From Grifola frondosa (Eukaryota > Basidiomycota > Agaricomycetes > Polyporales > Grifolaceae), in assembly GCA_001683735.1 (NCBI GenBank), contig LUGG01000031.1, positions 434,001-498,000 of the forward strand: DNA of 64,000 bases, in the 5' to 3' direction. The notes beneath the pieces are model-generated. The model did not search any database. It was not told the DNA's origin and saw only the letters and a program-made list of their open reading frames with translations. This document shows positions 41,172-54,088 of this stretch, piece after piece (within the stretch, counting starts at the first letter, position 1; every line of letters starts with the position of its first letter). The translations under genes were made by a program, and so were the position numbers.

Positions 41172-44100
41172 CTAAGGTGAGAGCAATTTAGCGAAAGCTG
41201 GTAGATGAACTTCGCAAATGGACGAGAACCAGAACTCGTGCTCAGAATTATGTGGTTGCACAAGGTTATGTGCGATTTCGTGAGCTAGCGTGAAGAACCT
41301 GCGGCGTGGCTTCATGTGAATCAGCACTCTCGCCAAAGTCAAGTAAACATACCAAGACGTATATGCTTCTCTGCTATCACCATTCCGAACTGCGCTATCA
41401 TCTGATAAAGTCACATTGATGAGGGAGAAACTTCACGACATTAGTTGGTCGGACTTACGCCACTCTTCGAAATATCGCACGTTAAGGAACAGGCTCGCGT
41501 TCCGATTGAAGGCAATTAGTCCGCCAGCACAGTCGTAGAAAATGTGCACGCTCGTTGGCGGCAGAGCGTACAGCTGGGCCAGTGGGCCGATGGTATAGAT
41601 GAATCGTGCCAACACGTCCCCCTTCGTCGTTATTATGGATTGTGGATCAGGTACATCTACAAAGATGTCATGAAAAAGACAAATAGGAGGAAAGTAAATT
41701 CGTCATACCTTTGGTCACGAAGATCTTGATGTCGCCCATCTTACCTGCAGAATGATTTCAGCCAAAGACTACGGTCCAATGACAATCAACGAACCGACAA
41801 GCGTCATATCTGTGGGCTGCCCAGAGATGTCGCAATAACCTTCATTGAGTGACTCTTTGACGACCTCCATGTGCTCTCGATTCCGCAGAAGTTGTCCTTT
41901 CTCCTCTCTGCATGCTTTGATAGCGAGATCGATGTTGGATGCTGCGAACCGTCACTGCTCAGCCAATAGTAAGATGGCCAAAGCACGCGCTCACCTATCT
42001 TGCTCCGCGGAGTGACGAATGGTTGGGGAGTCTGAGGTAGAGCTCTACTACGGGGATCGGGCGATGGACCCTGAGCGTCCGGCGAGCTAGGCCGATTCTC
42101 ATGTGAGAGAGCTTGCGCATTTGGCGTTAAGGAAATTTCAGGCAATGTCCCGGGTATGCGAGTCTCAGGCCCTGGTGGAGAAGTCTCTCTAGGCTGTCGG
42201 ATAGTCTCATTCGTGAACTTGCGCCTCCAGCCCTCGAGAGACTGGCGAATTGCAGAAACCGGCCGCGATGCCTGCTTCGTGACTGCGTCGGATGACTCTG
42301 AATGTCCAGCAGGTAGACTATCTAATTGATTCGCAGCTGGTATGAAAGCAGAGGTGGGTTTTAATCCAACTGGAACAAGGGTGTCCTTCGAATCCGAGTC
42401 ATGGTGGGAGATGAGCGCCGTCGACTTTGCCTTCTCTCTTGCAGCTTCTTCAGCAGCTTCACGTTCAGCCTTTTGTTGTCGAAGGATCCTGTCAACTAGG
42501 AGTACGTTAGTTCATCGTCAGAAGGTACGTACATCGTCCTCACCATTGTACCCCCTTCTCCGCAAAGCTCTCAAGTCGGTGGAGAGAATGGTCATGAACA
42601 ACAAGGCATCATTGACCTTGGGTGAGTCGAAGAGAAGCCTGCACATTGAGATTGACACTCTACAATGAACGCGTTGCCGAAGCCAAAGTTAGGTTCGACA
42701 CAGTGAGTCTGGAGTACTCAGTACGCACTCGTACATATCCACTTGGTCATGACCGGCTAACCACAGTTCGATGGGTCCGCGACCATCCCTTTTAGCTACG
42801 GCAGAAGCATCTTGACTTCTCAAGGAACGCTTCTCCGCGAAGTTCAAAGTCTTCAACACGGTTAATTTACCGAAAGTCTTGACTGTGAAATTCCGGTCGT
42901 TGTTTAGCCATGTGTACGGAACCCGAATTCGCGTATGCGTATGCTCATGAAGAAACAAAGGAAGTCTCTCCAGAATCAAGGATCGAACCTCTACCGCTTT
43001 TCGCGAACCCTTGATTTCGCTGCTTGTACGATATTCTTCTCGAATGAGAGAGCTCAGCCGTTTGCAGCCGAGCTCGGTATAGAAGCCTACTATTGTAAGA
43101 ACGATAGGATTTTGGGGGGATAATAAACTCCTACCTTCAAGAAGGTCCTCCTGCGGGGCTGTGAAGACTTCACTGCCGAACAGCTGATATGCATTCGTCT
43201 CGTCCGCGATGACGACTTTGTCGGTCGTCAATAAATCGTATTCCATCTCCCAGTCGTCCTCATCTAGGTCAGCTTGAGTATCCTGACCTTTACTTTTCTT
43301 GACACGCCGTGTCCCAAGTAATACAGGAGCTCTCTTCAGACGACTCAGAGTGCCTGATGAAATGAGTCGCCTATTCACCGCAATGTTACGGAGTTCTGTC
43401 AAATAGCTCCAGAGAAAATGAGTAGTGTATAGACGGCAGTGGAGAAGCAGACACACTTATCACGTCCTTCTGCGAGTTGGTAGAACTGGCGCGGATTGCT
43501 GAGCAGTATCCTGGTGATCTCTTCAACAGATGGCTCATGCCTTGTGTCGCAAGCGCTGAGGAATGCATTTGCTTGAGTTCCAAAATCTACAAAGACAAAC
43601 AACTTCGAGTGGAATTGAGCGCTGGAATCACCACTGAAGTAGCATTGGTTTGGCGGAAGAAGATGTATCGAAGTATTTGCATCGTTCTTGACAGGCACAA
43701 ACGGCAACTGAGCGAGCGTCTTCAGTTCGGATTGGGAGAAGGCTGCAACAAAATTGAGGAGCGCTACATGCACTGATGACAACAACGCACCTGTGATCCG
43801 GACAGCTAATATCTCGAACCATTTCCGAGCGGTATCATGAGATTGCGGAGGAGACGTCTTCAGTAGACTGACTAGCTGAGAGGTCGGTGGATGTTCTGAG
43901 ATCTTTAGCTTCTCTAGCGAGTCACTTTTCAAACTTGGATCTGCGACCATAAACCCTAAGGTTGCCCAACATGGTGATGAAAATACCTGTGCACCAGTTT
44001 CAGAAAATATCATTGTTGATAAGCAATGCCTTACATCAGAAGGCTTCGCCAGACAATGAGTACCATCCTTTAGGGCCGGGATGAACGCCAGATCCGCAAA

Positions 44101-47100
44101 CGTAGACGGGTCGAAATCGGCGTAATAGATTGCAAAATTGTCGAGGAAGTATTTGAGAGCAGCAGCGCGTACGGCAACATCTTGACTCGATGCGAGGTTG
44201 ATGACGACGGGCAAAGGCGGGAAACGCATCAAGCCCAGCTTGAACAAGAACTTGGCTGAACAGAGTGTTAATTCCTTTTCACCTTTGCCGTGAAGTGAAC
44301 ACATACCTTCTTCAGAATTACCTCGCCATTTTGGGTGGATACCCCAGTCAATGACCGGCAAATGCAGCTCTCGAAATACGTCTAATGGTTCGTACAATTC
44401 GCTTGCCTTGTATCGGAGCACTGTCTGCTTCTCAGGTGCTTCACTCCCGGCAGATTGCTCCTTAGGGAACGCCGATGTCATCTGGAGACGGTTGAATTCG
44501 ACGGGGGTTAACGTCGTTTGCACTGCGACCAGATACTTGATGAGCTCTGCGATCGTCCAATCACCAGTTTTGATCATCCTACATATTCTTGAGTGTCAAT
44601 TTCATGGACAATAGATATAACCCACCTATTAAACACTATTTGGAGGTCGACATGTTTGCGCACTCCAACAGCTTGCAAAAGCCTTTCTAGCGGACCCTTC
44701 ACAACAGTTCCGGAGGGCATAGTTACAACAGGAAGATCATGGAAAACATGGGCACTCTGGAAATATGCTTGTTGAGGCGTCTTCAAACCAGAGGAAGTGG
44801 GAATGCACGTCTGACTCTCGAGCAACGCGACGACTTCGTCCTGATTCGTTTTGGAGAGTGAAGGCCATGCACGAGCCAGAACCTGCAAGACGCGTTCTGC
44901 CCAGGAAGCAGATCGATTGACGTCATGCTCAATGGGATGCGGTGAGGGCAGTTGCACGATGTACTTGAGCCATTCGAGGACAGACAACTCTCTCCATGAA
45001 AACGCAGACGAGAGCGCGTGCGGATCGAATTGTTTGCTGAGTGACACGGGGAGTAAGTGAGGGGGTAAAGGGCCATCGACCGGGATGTACCCCATGCTGC
45101 GAGTGTTCAAGAAGCTCTGTATTGAGGACATTGGAACTATTTTCTCTTCCGGACTGCCCATCTCACCCATAGTCAGCACCGCAGCGTTCAGTAATTCTGG
45201 CCTTATGCGATTTAGATTTGCAACATCGCCTTGATCGCAAATATCGATCCACCATTTGAAACATGCTGCCATCTCCGGTTCCGAGAGTGGACGCGAGCGG
45301 AGCTCCTGCAAGACATCCAAGAAAGTAATATCTTTGAGCATTCCTCGGATGCGGAGAGACTCTATCATGGACTTGGCCCCGGTGAGAATATCCTCAGGTA
45401 CTACAGGCAGCTCCTTCAGGAAGCCGGAAAACGCGGGGTCGGGGTAGCGAATGTCCGACGCGTTATGCACGCCGGCAGTCGAGACCATGAGCAGGGACCT
45501 CGGCGAAGATAACATCGCAAAGGGGTGGGTGACTATGCAGGAGAAAAATGCCTCTTCAAGGGACGAGGATACAAGAGGCGATGGCGTAGACGGGTGAAAG
45601 GTGAAGAACTTCAAGGCGTGAAGACAGCGACCGCGCAGCCAGGCTTGCAGTTCTTTGTCAGGTTGTGCATTAAGCTTCCGGCCGGTCGTGGTCATAGACT
45701 CCACTGCGGCATCCCATAATTTGCGGATATTCTCCATCTCCAGTTCATAGGCGGCACGGGAAAGGAAGCCGCCAACATACAGAAGCTCCTTGTTCCAAAC
45801 TGTTACGAGATATGAACAGCCCGTTCATAGGTAAATCTGCATGGTCTTACCTGCGACATTTCGGTCTCTGTGTAGAAGATAAAGTTAGGTTTCATCCAAG
45901 CGCACTCAAAACACTCACACCAGATCAATAGATTCTCGTTCCACTGTCGGAATAAAACGCCCAGACATGTGTCCTCCGAGGCCGGTGGCCTGTCGGGTTG
46001 AATGTCCCTGTGTACATGAGTCAACGGCTGCGCAGGTACTTGATGCGAAAGCTTGGCAGTACGCACAATGAAGACCTTGGCAGCACCAGCCCTTAGTTGA
46101 TCAACATTAGCTCGACGTCAGGTTGGAGGTGTTAGCTGCATAACACACCCATCTAGATCAGCACGGAGGCCTTGGAACACGCTCCCTGTAGCTTTCGGTT
46201 GCTTCTCATCTTCTTTCTTGCTCGCATCGTACTCGTCTTTGCCAGTCTGTGGCTTCGATGAGCACCCGTGGTCTCAATGAGTAGAGCACCAGATAGGACT
46301 CACATATATTAGCTCAAAGCGCATCTTGGCGGGCGGGTTCTTCTTGGTAGAGCGATAGAGCTCCTCGTTCATTTTCCGATCAAGCTTGACACCAATTTCT
46401 GCTGCGAAGATGGTAAGGACAACGCTACATTCGTTGATGGCCGTCAAGTCAATTTGAGGTGTGGGACTGGGAGACGGTAGTGGCGTAGACGAGCGAAGAG
46501 GTGTAGAAGCACCAGTAAGTGAAGAGAATATGGAAGAGAAGAATCCTCCTCCTGTTGATTTGAGCGCGACGACTTGATTATTTGGGGAGGTTTCTCTGAG
46601 CCAGCGGCGTAAACGCACTGCATGATTTCTGCCTTGATGGACAGAGCTTACACGGACTGTGTCAATAAGAGGTGTTCAAGAAATAGCCTGAAATTGAATT
46701 TCGTACGGGTCTTTTGTATCCCCATCACATGCATGGTTCCTAAAGGACTCGAATTCTTCAGACCCTTCGGTATATTCGTGGGCTCCGACACTCCACGGTC
46801 TTTGGTCAATCTGGAAAGGCACTTGTCGTCAAGGTACACACTGACATCCATCAAGTGGGCCATGAATGTGATTGATGACGCCAAGAAACGGGTGAAGTCG
46901 AATGGGGGAGGTATAGGAGCTGGTTCTCGGAGACTCATTTCGAACGTCGTCCACAGGTCACTATTTTCGGCTGACAGAGTACCACGGCGAGCGAAGAGCT
47001 GAGTAGCAATGAAGATTATTGTTCGTAAACTCGGTTTATTCTAAGAAAGACTACCTGATCCTTTCCATCTTTCCAGTAGAATCCCATCCACTGGCCTGAA

Positions 47101-47869
47101 TTAAAGTCAGATATTTTTATTGGAGATGCACTCGAACAGGTAAACGAAGGAATTACCTCCAGACGTGACAAATGGTTCCTCTGTGACCGAGAACAAACTA
47201 TAAAATCCTGAGAAAATACATCACACACTATGATCGACTCCGAGGTTATGTACTATACGCACCAACACCGAAAGCACCAATCTTTTCTTCATCTGGGTTT
47301 CCTTCCGCTGCACAAAATGTTGAGGAGCTGTAATACACAAGGTTGTTTCGAAAAATTCGTACCGATTTTCTTCAGACGATTCCAATCTTCGTCTCTGAAT
47401 ATCACGCCATTATTCTTGAATATCCATTGATGAACCTGACGTCACATCAGGATAAAAATTGAGCCAATACAAAGTAGTAGACCAACCGGTGTGGTCTTTA
47501 GATTCGGCAACGACTCAGAACCTGGACTTTCGTCCGCAGGACGATAATGATCCGTATACTTACCATTCTTGCAATCGAGATGCGCCTTCGTTTCGAAGTG
47601 TATTTCAACGGCTGTGGCGCCTGCATCATCCGAGTTCTGCAGAAGTTCACGAAATACTAATTGATCGTGTCAGGGCTGCACCTAGGTAGTACAGCTTGAC
47701 TCACCAGTAAATTCCGCAGAGTATCGTGCAAGCACCTTGTCTATGAGTGCGCGTTGGTTAACTTCCACCGCCTCGTCATGACCGGAGTTCCACTAAACAT
47801 GTATTACTCAGACTATGCTAGGAGAATAGAGCTCAGTATACGCACCAGAGCTTCCCTCGCATGCGCCAT
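41172..47869 (-). CDS. Giant DUF3684 / sacsin-like GHKL ATPase protein with C-terminal HExxH motif
   Basis: The start MAHAREALW leads, after an intron, to NSGHDEAVEVNQRALIDKVL, FRELLQNSDDAGATAVEIHF (Bergerat-fold N-box of Hsp90/sacsin-type ATPases), GAYSLFSVTEEPFVTSGG and QWMGFYWKDGKDQV. A long helical body follows with few introns (single exons of more than 1 kb near 44.6-45.7 and 43.4-44.6 kb): SMGYIPVDGPLPPHLLPVSL, FNRMIKTGDWTIAELIKYLV, SNPRQFYQLAEGRDK. The C-terminus is RRFFTLAHEIAHNLVQPHNS, EHEFWFSSICEVHL. About 1,900 residues in all. The family is conserved in fungi and I know of no assigned function. The N-terminal ATPase resembles sacsin, a chaperone-like protein. The C-terminal HEIAH plus a downstream E resembles a zinc-peptidase site. 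No frame break was found in the parts checked. Confidence 0.8.
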
Positions 47870-48330
47870 TGAAGGTCACGGTGTTCAGGAGGTATACAGA
47901 CCCGCAATAAAACCTAGAGAATTCCGTACGAATTTATAGTGTACAACAGACCGGGGTATATGATCTAGTATAGATGACGCGTAAGATGGCCGGAGAGTTT
48001 GGGTTGTAGTAGTGCACACAGGAAGCGCAAGTTGTTCAGCTGAACCTTGCTGGACCACACAAACACGCAACGAGATGCTGTGAGGGTGTTTCCTTGATAG
48101 AAGGAGCACAATTCAAGGTATGTGTTCGACGGTTTGGATTGTGGTATACGACGGGATAAGTATCTCATTAGCATAGGCGCTTGCAATATTTATCGTAGTT
48201 ATTTATCTGAAAGCGCCCATCCCACCTACCACCGTTGCTGATACAACTCGACTTCTACAGGTAACAGCAAGGCTCAAACGCGGGAAACCTGAAGCCTGAT
48301 TGGCCTGAGATGAATATGTACAAACCACGA
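47870..48330. other. intergenic
   Basis: 461 bp between the DUF3684 gene start and the QTRT2-like stop. Both genes point the same way, so this is presumably the DUF3684 promoter plus a 3' UTR. Nothing else was recognised. Confidence 0.35.
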
Positions 48331-50163
48331 CTATAGATCTATCGCAGTACCGATTGTCGACTCCGCCTGTTTGACCTTCTCCCTCGCTAGCCTCCCTTTT
48401 CCTCTCGCCATCTCCACTTTGGTCCACATAGCCTTCGCCTCGTGGAAAACGACCATATCCTCGTTGTAGGTGTCGAGGAAAAGTGTGACTTCTTCAGCGA
48501 ATGTCTTGCTATCTGCCGAATCAGCGAGCAAGGACCGGACTCCAGCGAAAAAGGATGCCATCACGGACAGATTGTGCATCACCAACAGAGAGTGCGAAGA
48601 CATCTCGTGGGTGTGGAGAAGATGATGGAGGTAAGACCGGGTGAATGGCGGCTGCACAGATGGTTCGGAGTCGACCCTAGCGTATTGAGCGTCTGCTGTA
48701 CTGTGTAATAGCTGAGTAGAAGGGCTTTGCGGTGAACAAGCCGCACAGGGACAGACTAGAAGGATACTGGCCGATTGTCCTGCTGACTGGCCATCGAGGA
48801 AACTTGCCGCTAACCTCGAGTGATCATGCGCAAACTTCGAATCGAACAGATTATGGCCCAGATCACGCTTGCCGCTTTGCCGTCTCGCGGGAAATGTACA
48901 ACCATCGACTTTGTCAGGCTGCCGACAGACGGGGAACCGAAAATCCAACGCGATACCGATGTCTGCTGCACGCTGAGCCCATGAAACATCGAATAGATCA
49001 ATCCCGACATCCCTAATCAACCGAAGCATCTCGTGAGGCGATCTGGCAGAATTGACGACTCGTAATTTGTCGGATGGTAACGGCGCGAGTGATGCCTGCA
49101 AGAGAGGGGACAATGCCAGCGAGTCATCGAAGGTGCTCCCGGATGAAGCTGATGACAGTTTTTCATCGGTCGACTCTGTTAACAAGTTGCTTTCAGGGAT
49201 GTTGTCGGCTCCCAGAGCAGAACGAAGGGAAACCAGATCGAAGACATAGCCAGTGACACCTTGATCAAGGGTGATCAGCGGATTTAGCTGGTCTAGTTCC
49301 TTGGACTCGAGAGCGTCGGTGAGACTCTCCGCAAAGACGTTGCGAGCTTGTGCCTCCCCTCCACCAACCATATGTACCAGTAAATTGGGAGTATGAGGAA
49401 GCGAGGGGGTCTTAGACAAAGGTTTTAACGGTGAGCTCCTGCCAAGCTTGAGGAGGTCTACGAGCCAGGCAGTAGATCTCTCTATGCTCTTGGTCAGACG
49501 TTTCTGCGAATACGGAGTAGGGGTGAATGGGATATCGGAGAGCGCGACTGCAATATCGGGATTGCAAGCTTGGATATACGAGCTCCACGACGGAGCAGTC
49601 ACCTTTCAATCTGGTCAGCACTTTCACGTGGAGAAGTGATAAAAGCTGACCTTGCGCACGCCCCTCGTGCAGTGGACAGATATGTAGTCTTTGCTATTTG
49701 GAGGCATCTTCCTGCTATCAGATGGGTCCCGAGGGCACATGAAGACTACATGTTGCGAAGGGAGGTATCCAAGAAAGGAGTGCAGAGGGTGGGCGCCGTT
49801 CACGAGCGTAGGCACGGGTGGGGATCGTTCCAAGCTGTCAGAAACCACAGGCGTGAATATGAAGTCATCGACCGATGGCATGTTGATCGCCATCACAGAG
49901 TACAAGTTGGATGGAGGAGAAAGGAAGATATCTCACAACGACTCGAAGGGGATATTGATGCAGCGGATTGCGTCCGTCGCCCGGACGTGATCTCGAGAGA
50001 GGTGCGGAACGATTCCTCGCGAGGTAGCGGTGATCAGAGCTGGCGTGTCCACGTCCAGAGTCGTGTTTTCATTCTGGCGGTGGATGGAGAGTTTTCCAAG
50101 TCGTGCGCCGAACTTGGGGGTGTCGGACGAGACATTTGGGTGAAAGATGTTAGAGGAAGCCAT
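48331..50163 (-). CDS. Queuine tRNA-ribosyltransferase accessory subunit 2 (QTRT2/TGT-like)
   Basis: The non-catalytic partner of eukaryotic tRNA-guanine transglycosylase, which swaps G34 for queuine in tRNAs. The start is MASSNIFHPNVSSDTPKFGA, then LGKLSI, LDVDTPALITATSRGIVPHL. An intron with a GTTGTG donor (about 49810-49924) joins IPFES to LERSPPVPTL. HPLHSFLGYLPSQHV, CTRGVRKV and a second intron follow, and then one long exon with ACNPDIAVALSDIPFTPTPY, RSPHEMLRLIRDVGIDLFDV, ALDFRFPV, and the zinc site LLVCPCAACSPQ (CxCxxC) with the downstream His in RSYLHHLLHTHEMSSHSLLV. The tail is LLADSADSKTFAEEVTLFL. Catalytic Asp residues of the TGT nucleophile site are not evident, in line with an accessory subunit. 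Intact. Confidence 0.88.
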
Positions 50164-50431
50164 TCTATTTGTTGAAGACGGTATTCGTGGCTTGCGAATG
50201 GCGTTGAGATGCAGGGCATATACCCTGGAACGGTTGATATTCACAATGTATGACCCCAGGGTGTGCAGAGCTTGTAGACAGTGTGGCAGATATCGTGGAA
50301 TTGAGTAAGTCGCTGAGAAGAAATAATTGCTGACTAATCAACACGAAGCATACCTTCAACATATAAAAGGCTGACAGAGAATATAGTATACGTCTGCACA
50401 AATACATATGCATATCAAGCATTATACAACA

Positions 50432-53278
50432 TCATGATGAGTCACCACCATGAGAACTCGCCACATCACTGTTCGAATCCTCATCCTCATCGCGTTCTTC
50501 GCGCCGTTTGCTTGAAGATGTCGCTGTCGCCTCCACAGAAGAGCGACTTGCGGCGGTAAACCCGGACAGAACAGATGTACTCCCTGCACCGGACTTCCCC
50601 TGCGTGGCCTTCCATGCATGTGCCATTTGTAGGAACTTGAACGATGTCGGATTAGATTCTCGTTCGTCATCGGCGAACACCATGTCCCAGTCTAGCGCAA
50701 AAGAGTGAGTATCATTTAGATAAAGCGAAAGAAGACAATTGACTGACCTTCAACAACCTGCCCAGTTTCTTCATCCACATGACGCTTTTTACTCACTATT
50801 GGCATCATGCCTTGCACCTTCGCAACATCTTCCGCCGTGCCATGATTTTCCTCGAAGGTCTTCCACACCTCGAGCAGGACAACACGCTGTAAAACATATT
50901 ACATTAACATCCAGCCGAAGGCGAATAAGCGGCCTCCATACCTCATTCTTCAAACTTCTGCTCTTGAGATCCTTATAGCCGCGCTCGAACACTTGCCGGG
51001 CAACGACAGCATCGCCCTCCACCATCGGGACCTCGTCCGACTCTTCCTCGCTTTCTTGCTCGCGCATAGAGCGGGGGATAGGAATCGGCTCCGCTTCAAA
51101 CATTGCATACGAGATCCATACCTTGACGTGCCCGCTGAGCGCAATCAGGCGCTCGTACAGCGCACGCGCCTTCTCCCGTTCACCCTCCTCGGTTTCAAAG
51201 TCGATGTATGCCTTCCATAGGAGCTCAGGCATGGACAATTGTGCCTGCGAGACACCGAGCTCAAAGATAGCACGTGTACGAGCGAAGTCCTCCAGCTGGG
51301 TCTCGAGTTCGCCATATTTGATCCAGGCTGAAGAGTTGCTGGGGTCAAACTAAGGATACAGGATGTCAGTGTGTGCCCTCCACAAAGAGATATGCCATAC
51401 CTCGATGTATTTTTCGTACAGCGTGCGTACTCTGTCAAATTCACGAAGCTATGGGCATTGTCAGAATATGCTATCTAACCATACGGATCGTCACTTACAT
51501 CAAATTCTAGCTGGATATATCCTTTGAAGAGGGCTTCCTTAGGGCAGCTACCGATTGCCGTCCCTAGGATCTTTCGTGCGGTTGTCAGCTGCAGCTGCCG
51601 TACTTCGAACCTCGCGAACATGATCCACAGTTTTGCGAAAGTGAAGACCTTGTGGGGCACTAGCCGAGTGGCTGTTTGATATATCTCTCGCGCACGCGAA
51701 TAGTCCTGTGATAGTAATTTTATGAGCAATTGACGGTAGTGACATGAACATGGCGTACCTTCGTTTCAATTTCTTCGAATAGCGCGTAGTCCAGCCACAA
51801 GAAAATATACCGACGCCAATGCCTCTTCTCGCCACCCGGAGGTACCTGCGCAACTGCCCGCTCATACACCTCTCTGACTCGTCCAACCGCCTGCCCTTCT
51901 TCTTCAGCTGTAGCACCCTCCTCTTTGAGATCTTTCAACGCGCCTTCTTCCAGACGGGCATAATCGAACCAGACGTCGTAATTCCGTCCATCGTGCGCAA
52001 GCTCTTCTTCGTACTGGATCCTCCGTTTACCAAGCACAGTTGATTCGAGCGTGGATCTTGAGCCATGTTGCTTTTCGAACTTCGTATAAGCAGCGTACAG
52101 CGCGGCTGATTTTGAACGAGACAAACGGGCAAGGGCAAACTACAGTTCTCAAACAATGAATGGGAGAATAAATCGGAGGTGTGCGTGGCTGGAATTACCT
52201 TATAAATCACTCTGGCACGTTCATACTCCTTTAAACGAGTCTCCATCTTCGCAAAGGCGTTGAAGACCGCCTGTGCCTTTTCGACCTGTTCCTCATCATC
52301 TCCGAAGAACTCCAAAGCTGTCTGGAAGACCTCTCTAGCTTTGTCCAGCTTACCACGCTCCTCTTCGAACTTCCCCCACTTCACCCACACCCGCGGCTCG
52401 GGGCGCACAGCTACCCATCGCTCATATATAGCGCTGGCACGGTCCAGCTCGCCATAGCGTTGCTCCATTTTGATGTACGCCTGCCATGCCTTGTCATCAG
52501 GCTCCCATTGCATCCAACGCTCAAACACTTGTCTGGCGCCAGGGACGTTCTGCAGCAGCTCCTCGAGGTAGACGTACTTGTACCATAGCTGGTCAACGCG
52601 TGGTAGGAGGGTCACGGCACGGTCGAACAGGTTGCGCGCGTGCTGAACATTGCGACCTTTGAGCTCCACCTCCGTGTAGCTAAGCCACAGTTGGATGCTG
52701 CGAGGGTCTACGTCCAGGGCACGCTCGAATACGGATCGAGAGCGAGGGAATTCACCCTGGCTTGCCTGCACACAGCGTCAGCTGCAGGGTTAGGTGGCAT
52801 GCGAGAAAGGAGACGTGCCTCCCAATTTGCATATTGCAACCACTCCTTGCTATCACAAACTGTCAGCAAGCTAGTAAATAAGGCAGTAATGCGTTGGAAC
52901 TTACATGTTACCCCTTGTTTGTCTGATACGTTTCTCAAACTCCTCCCGCTTCCTGCCACGGTATTCATGAAGCTCTTCGAAATCTTCGACGCGCTGCTTC
53001 GGTGCGCGGAATTGGGACTCTTGCCGCTCTTGAGCCTGACGAGAGTATATCAGAAGGAAAGTCGTGGTATTGAACAGATGAAGTATCATACATCTCGAAG
53101 CAGTTGCTCCGCTGTGACCTATAGGAATACTAGCGTTAGCATAGTCTGACGGGGTTGAGACTCAGAGTGAACGTACCTGGATGGCAGCGGGCGCACGGTT
53201 CTTGATGCTGAGTGTGGATTAGCACAACATAAGAGGAAAGCGAAAATGAACACACCGGGGTGCCCTGCCGTCCTGCAT
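50432..53278 (-). CDS. CLF1: Pre-mRNA-splicing factor CLF1 (crooked-neck, HAT-repeat protein)
   Basis: A scaffold of the Prp19-associated (NineTeen) complex made of half-a-TPR (HAT) repeats. It starts [20 protein letters not shown], then [26 protein letters not shown] and IRQTRGN. HAT units follow: [136 protein letters not shown]. The repeated W/Y/A spacing of about 34 residues is clear. The C-terminus is acidic and Ser-rich ([19 protein letters not shown]). Around nine introns of 50-65 bp join in phase. The first two interrupt the first 20 codons. No damage was seen. Its ATG is 209 bp from that of the divergent RAD6 gene. Confidence 0.92.
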
Positions 53279-53487
53279 GGTGTAAGCGTTATACCAGGAA
53301 CTCTTAAGGTCGACAGAGAGATGGGTAGCAAGCAGAGCGTCTGAGACAGCGTCAAGCACCGGCAAGGTGGCGTTAAAGGTGCGAACAAGCTCGGGTAAAC
53401 AACAAGTCAAGCACGACCAGTCGTTTCCCGCGAGCCCTGTTCTTGCTTTCCTACTCTCATCTCCACTCAATTCTACATTTTCCAACC
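53279..53487. promoter_or_regulatory. short divergent promoter shared by CLF1 and RAD6
   Basis: 209 bases between the two ATGs must hold both core promoters and both 5' leaders. A C/T-rich leader precedes the RAD6 ATG. No specific factor site was assigned. Confidence 0.55.
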
Positions 53488-54088
53488 ATGGTATGTGTCC
53501 CTTCACATTTATATCAATTAATTTACACGTTGCTTCCATAGTCCACAAACTGTCGACGCCGCCTCATCCGCGATTTTAAGCGGCTCTCCACCGATCCTCC
53601 CGGTGGTATCTCTGGGAGCCCATGTCCCGACAACATCATGCTCTGGAATGCGGTCATCTTTGGTCCCGGTAAGCAGCTCTACCAATAGCGTTCTCTAGCC
53701 ATCATTGACGTGCACCGCAGCTGAGACACCGTTTGAAGATGGCACATTCAAGCTCCTGCTTACGTTCGACGAGTCATACCCCAATAAGCCCCCCACCGTG
53801 AAGTTTCTCTCGCGAATGTTTCATCCCAACGTGTACGCAAATGGCGAGCTCTGTCTCGATATCCTCCAGAATCGCTGGTCCCCCACCTATGACGTTGCCG
53901 CCATCCTCACCTCCATCCAGAGCCTCCTTCATGACCCCAATCCGAACAGCCCCGCGAACGCAGAGGCTGCACAGCTATATAGAGAGAATATGAAGGAGTA
54001 TGTGCGTCGCGTGCGCGCCACGGTCGAGGAGAGCTGGTTAGATCCCGAAGAGCAGGAGGAGATGGCAGAGACGGAATCCGCGCAATAG
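53488..54088 (+). CDS. RAD6: E2 ubiquitin-conjugating enzyme RAD6/UBC2
   Basis: The initiator ATG (53488-53490) is directly followed by an intron (GTATGTG...TCCATAG), and the next exon gives [20 protein letters not shown]. The UBC fold follows: [20 protein letters not shown], an intron, [40 protein letters not shown]. The active-site Cys is in [40 protein letters not shown] and [20 protein letters not shown] complete it, and a short acidic tail ends at the TAG at 54086-54088. This is the near-invariant RAD6 sequence, acting in DNA damage tolerance and histone H2B ubiquitination with different E3 partners. The three-base first coding exon is required, because no other ATG leads into STNCRRR. 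Confidence 0.95.
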
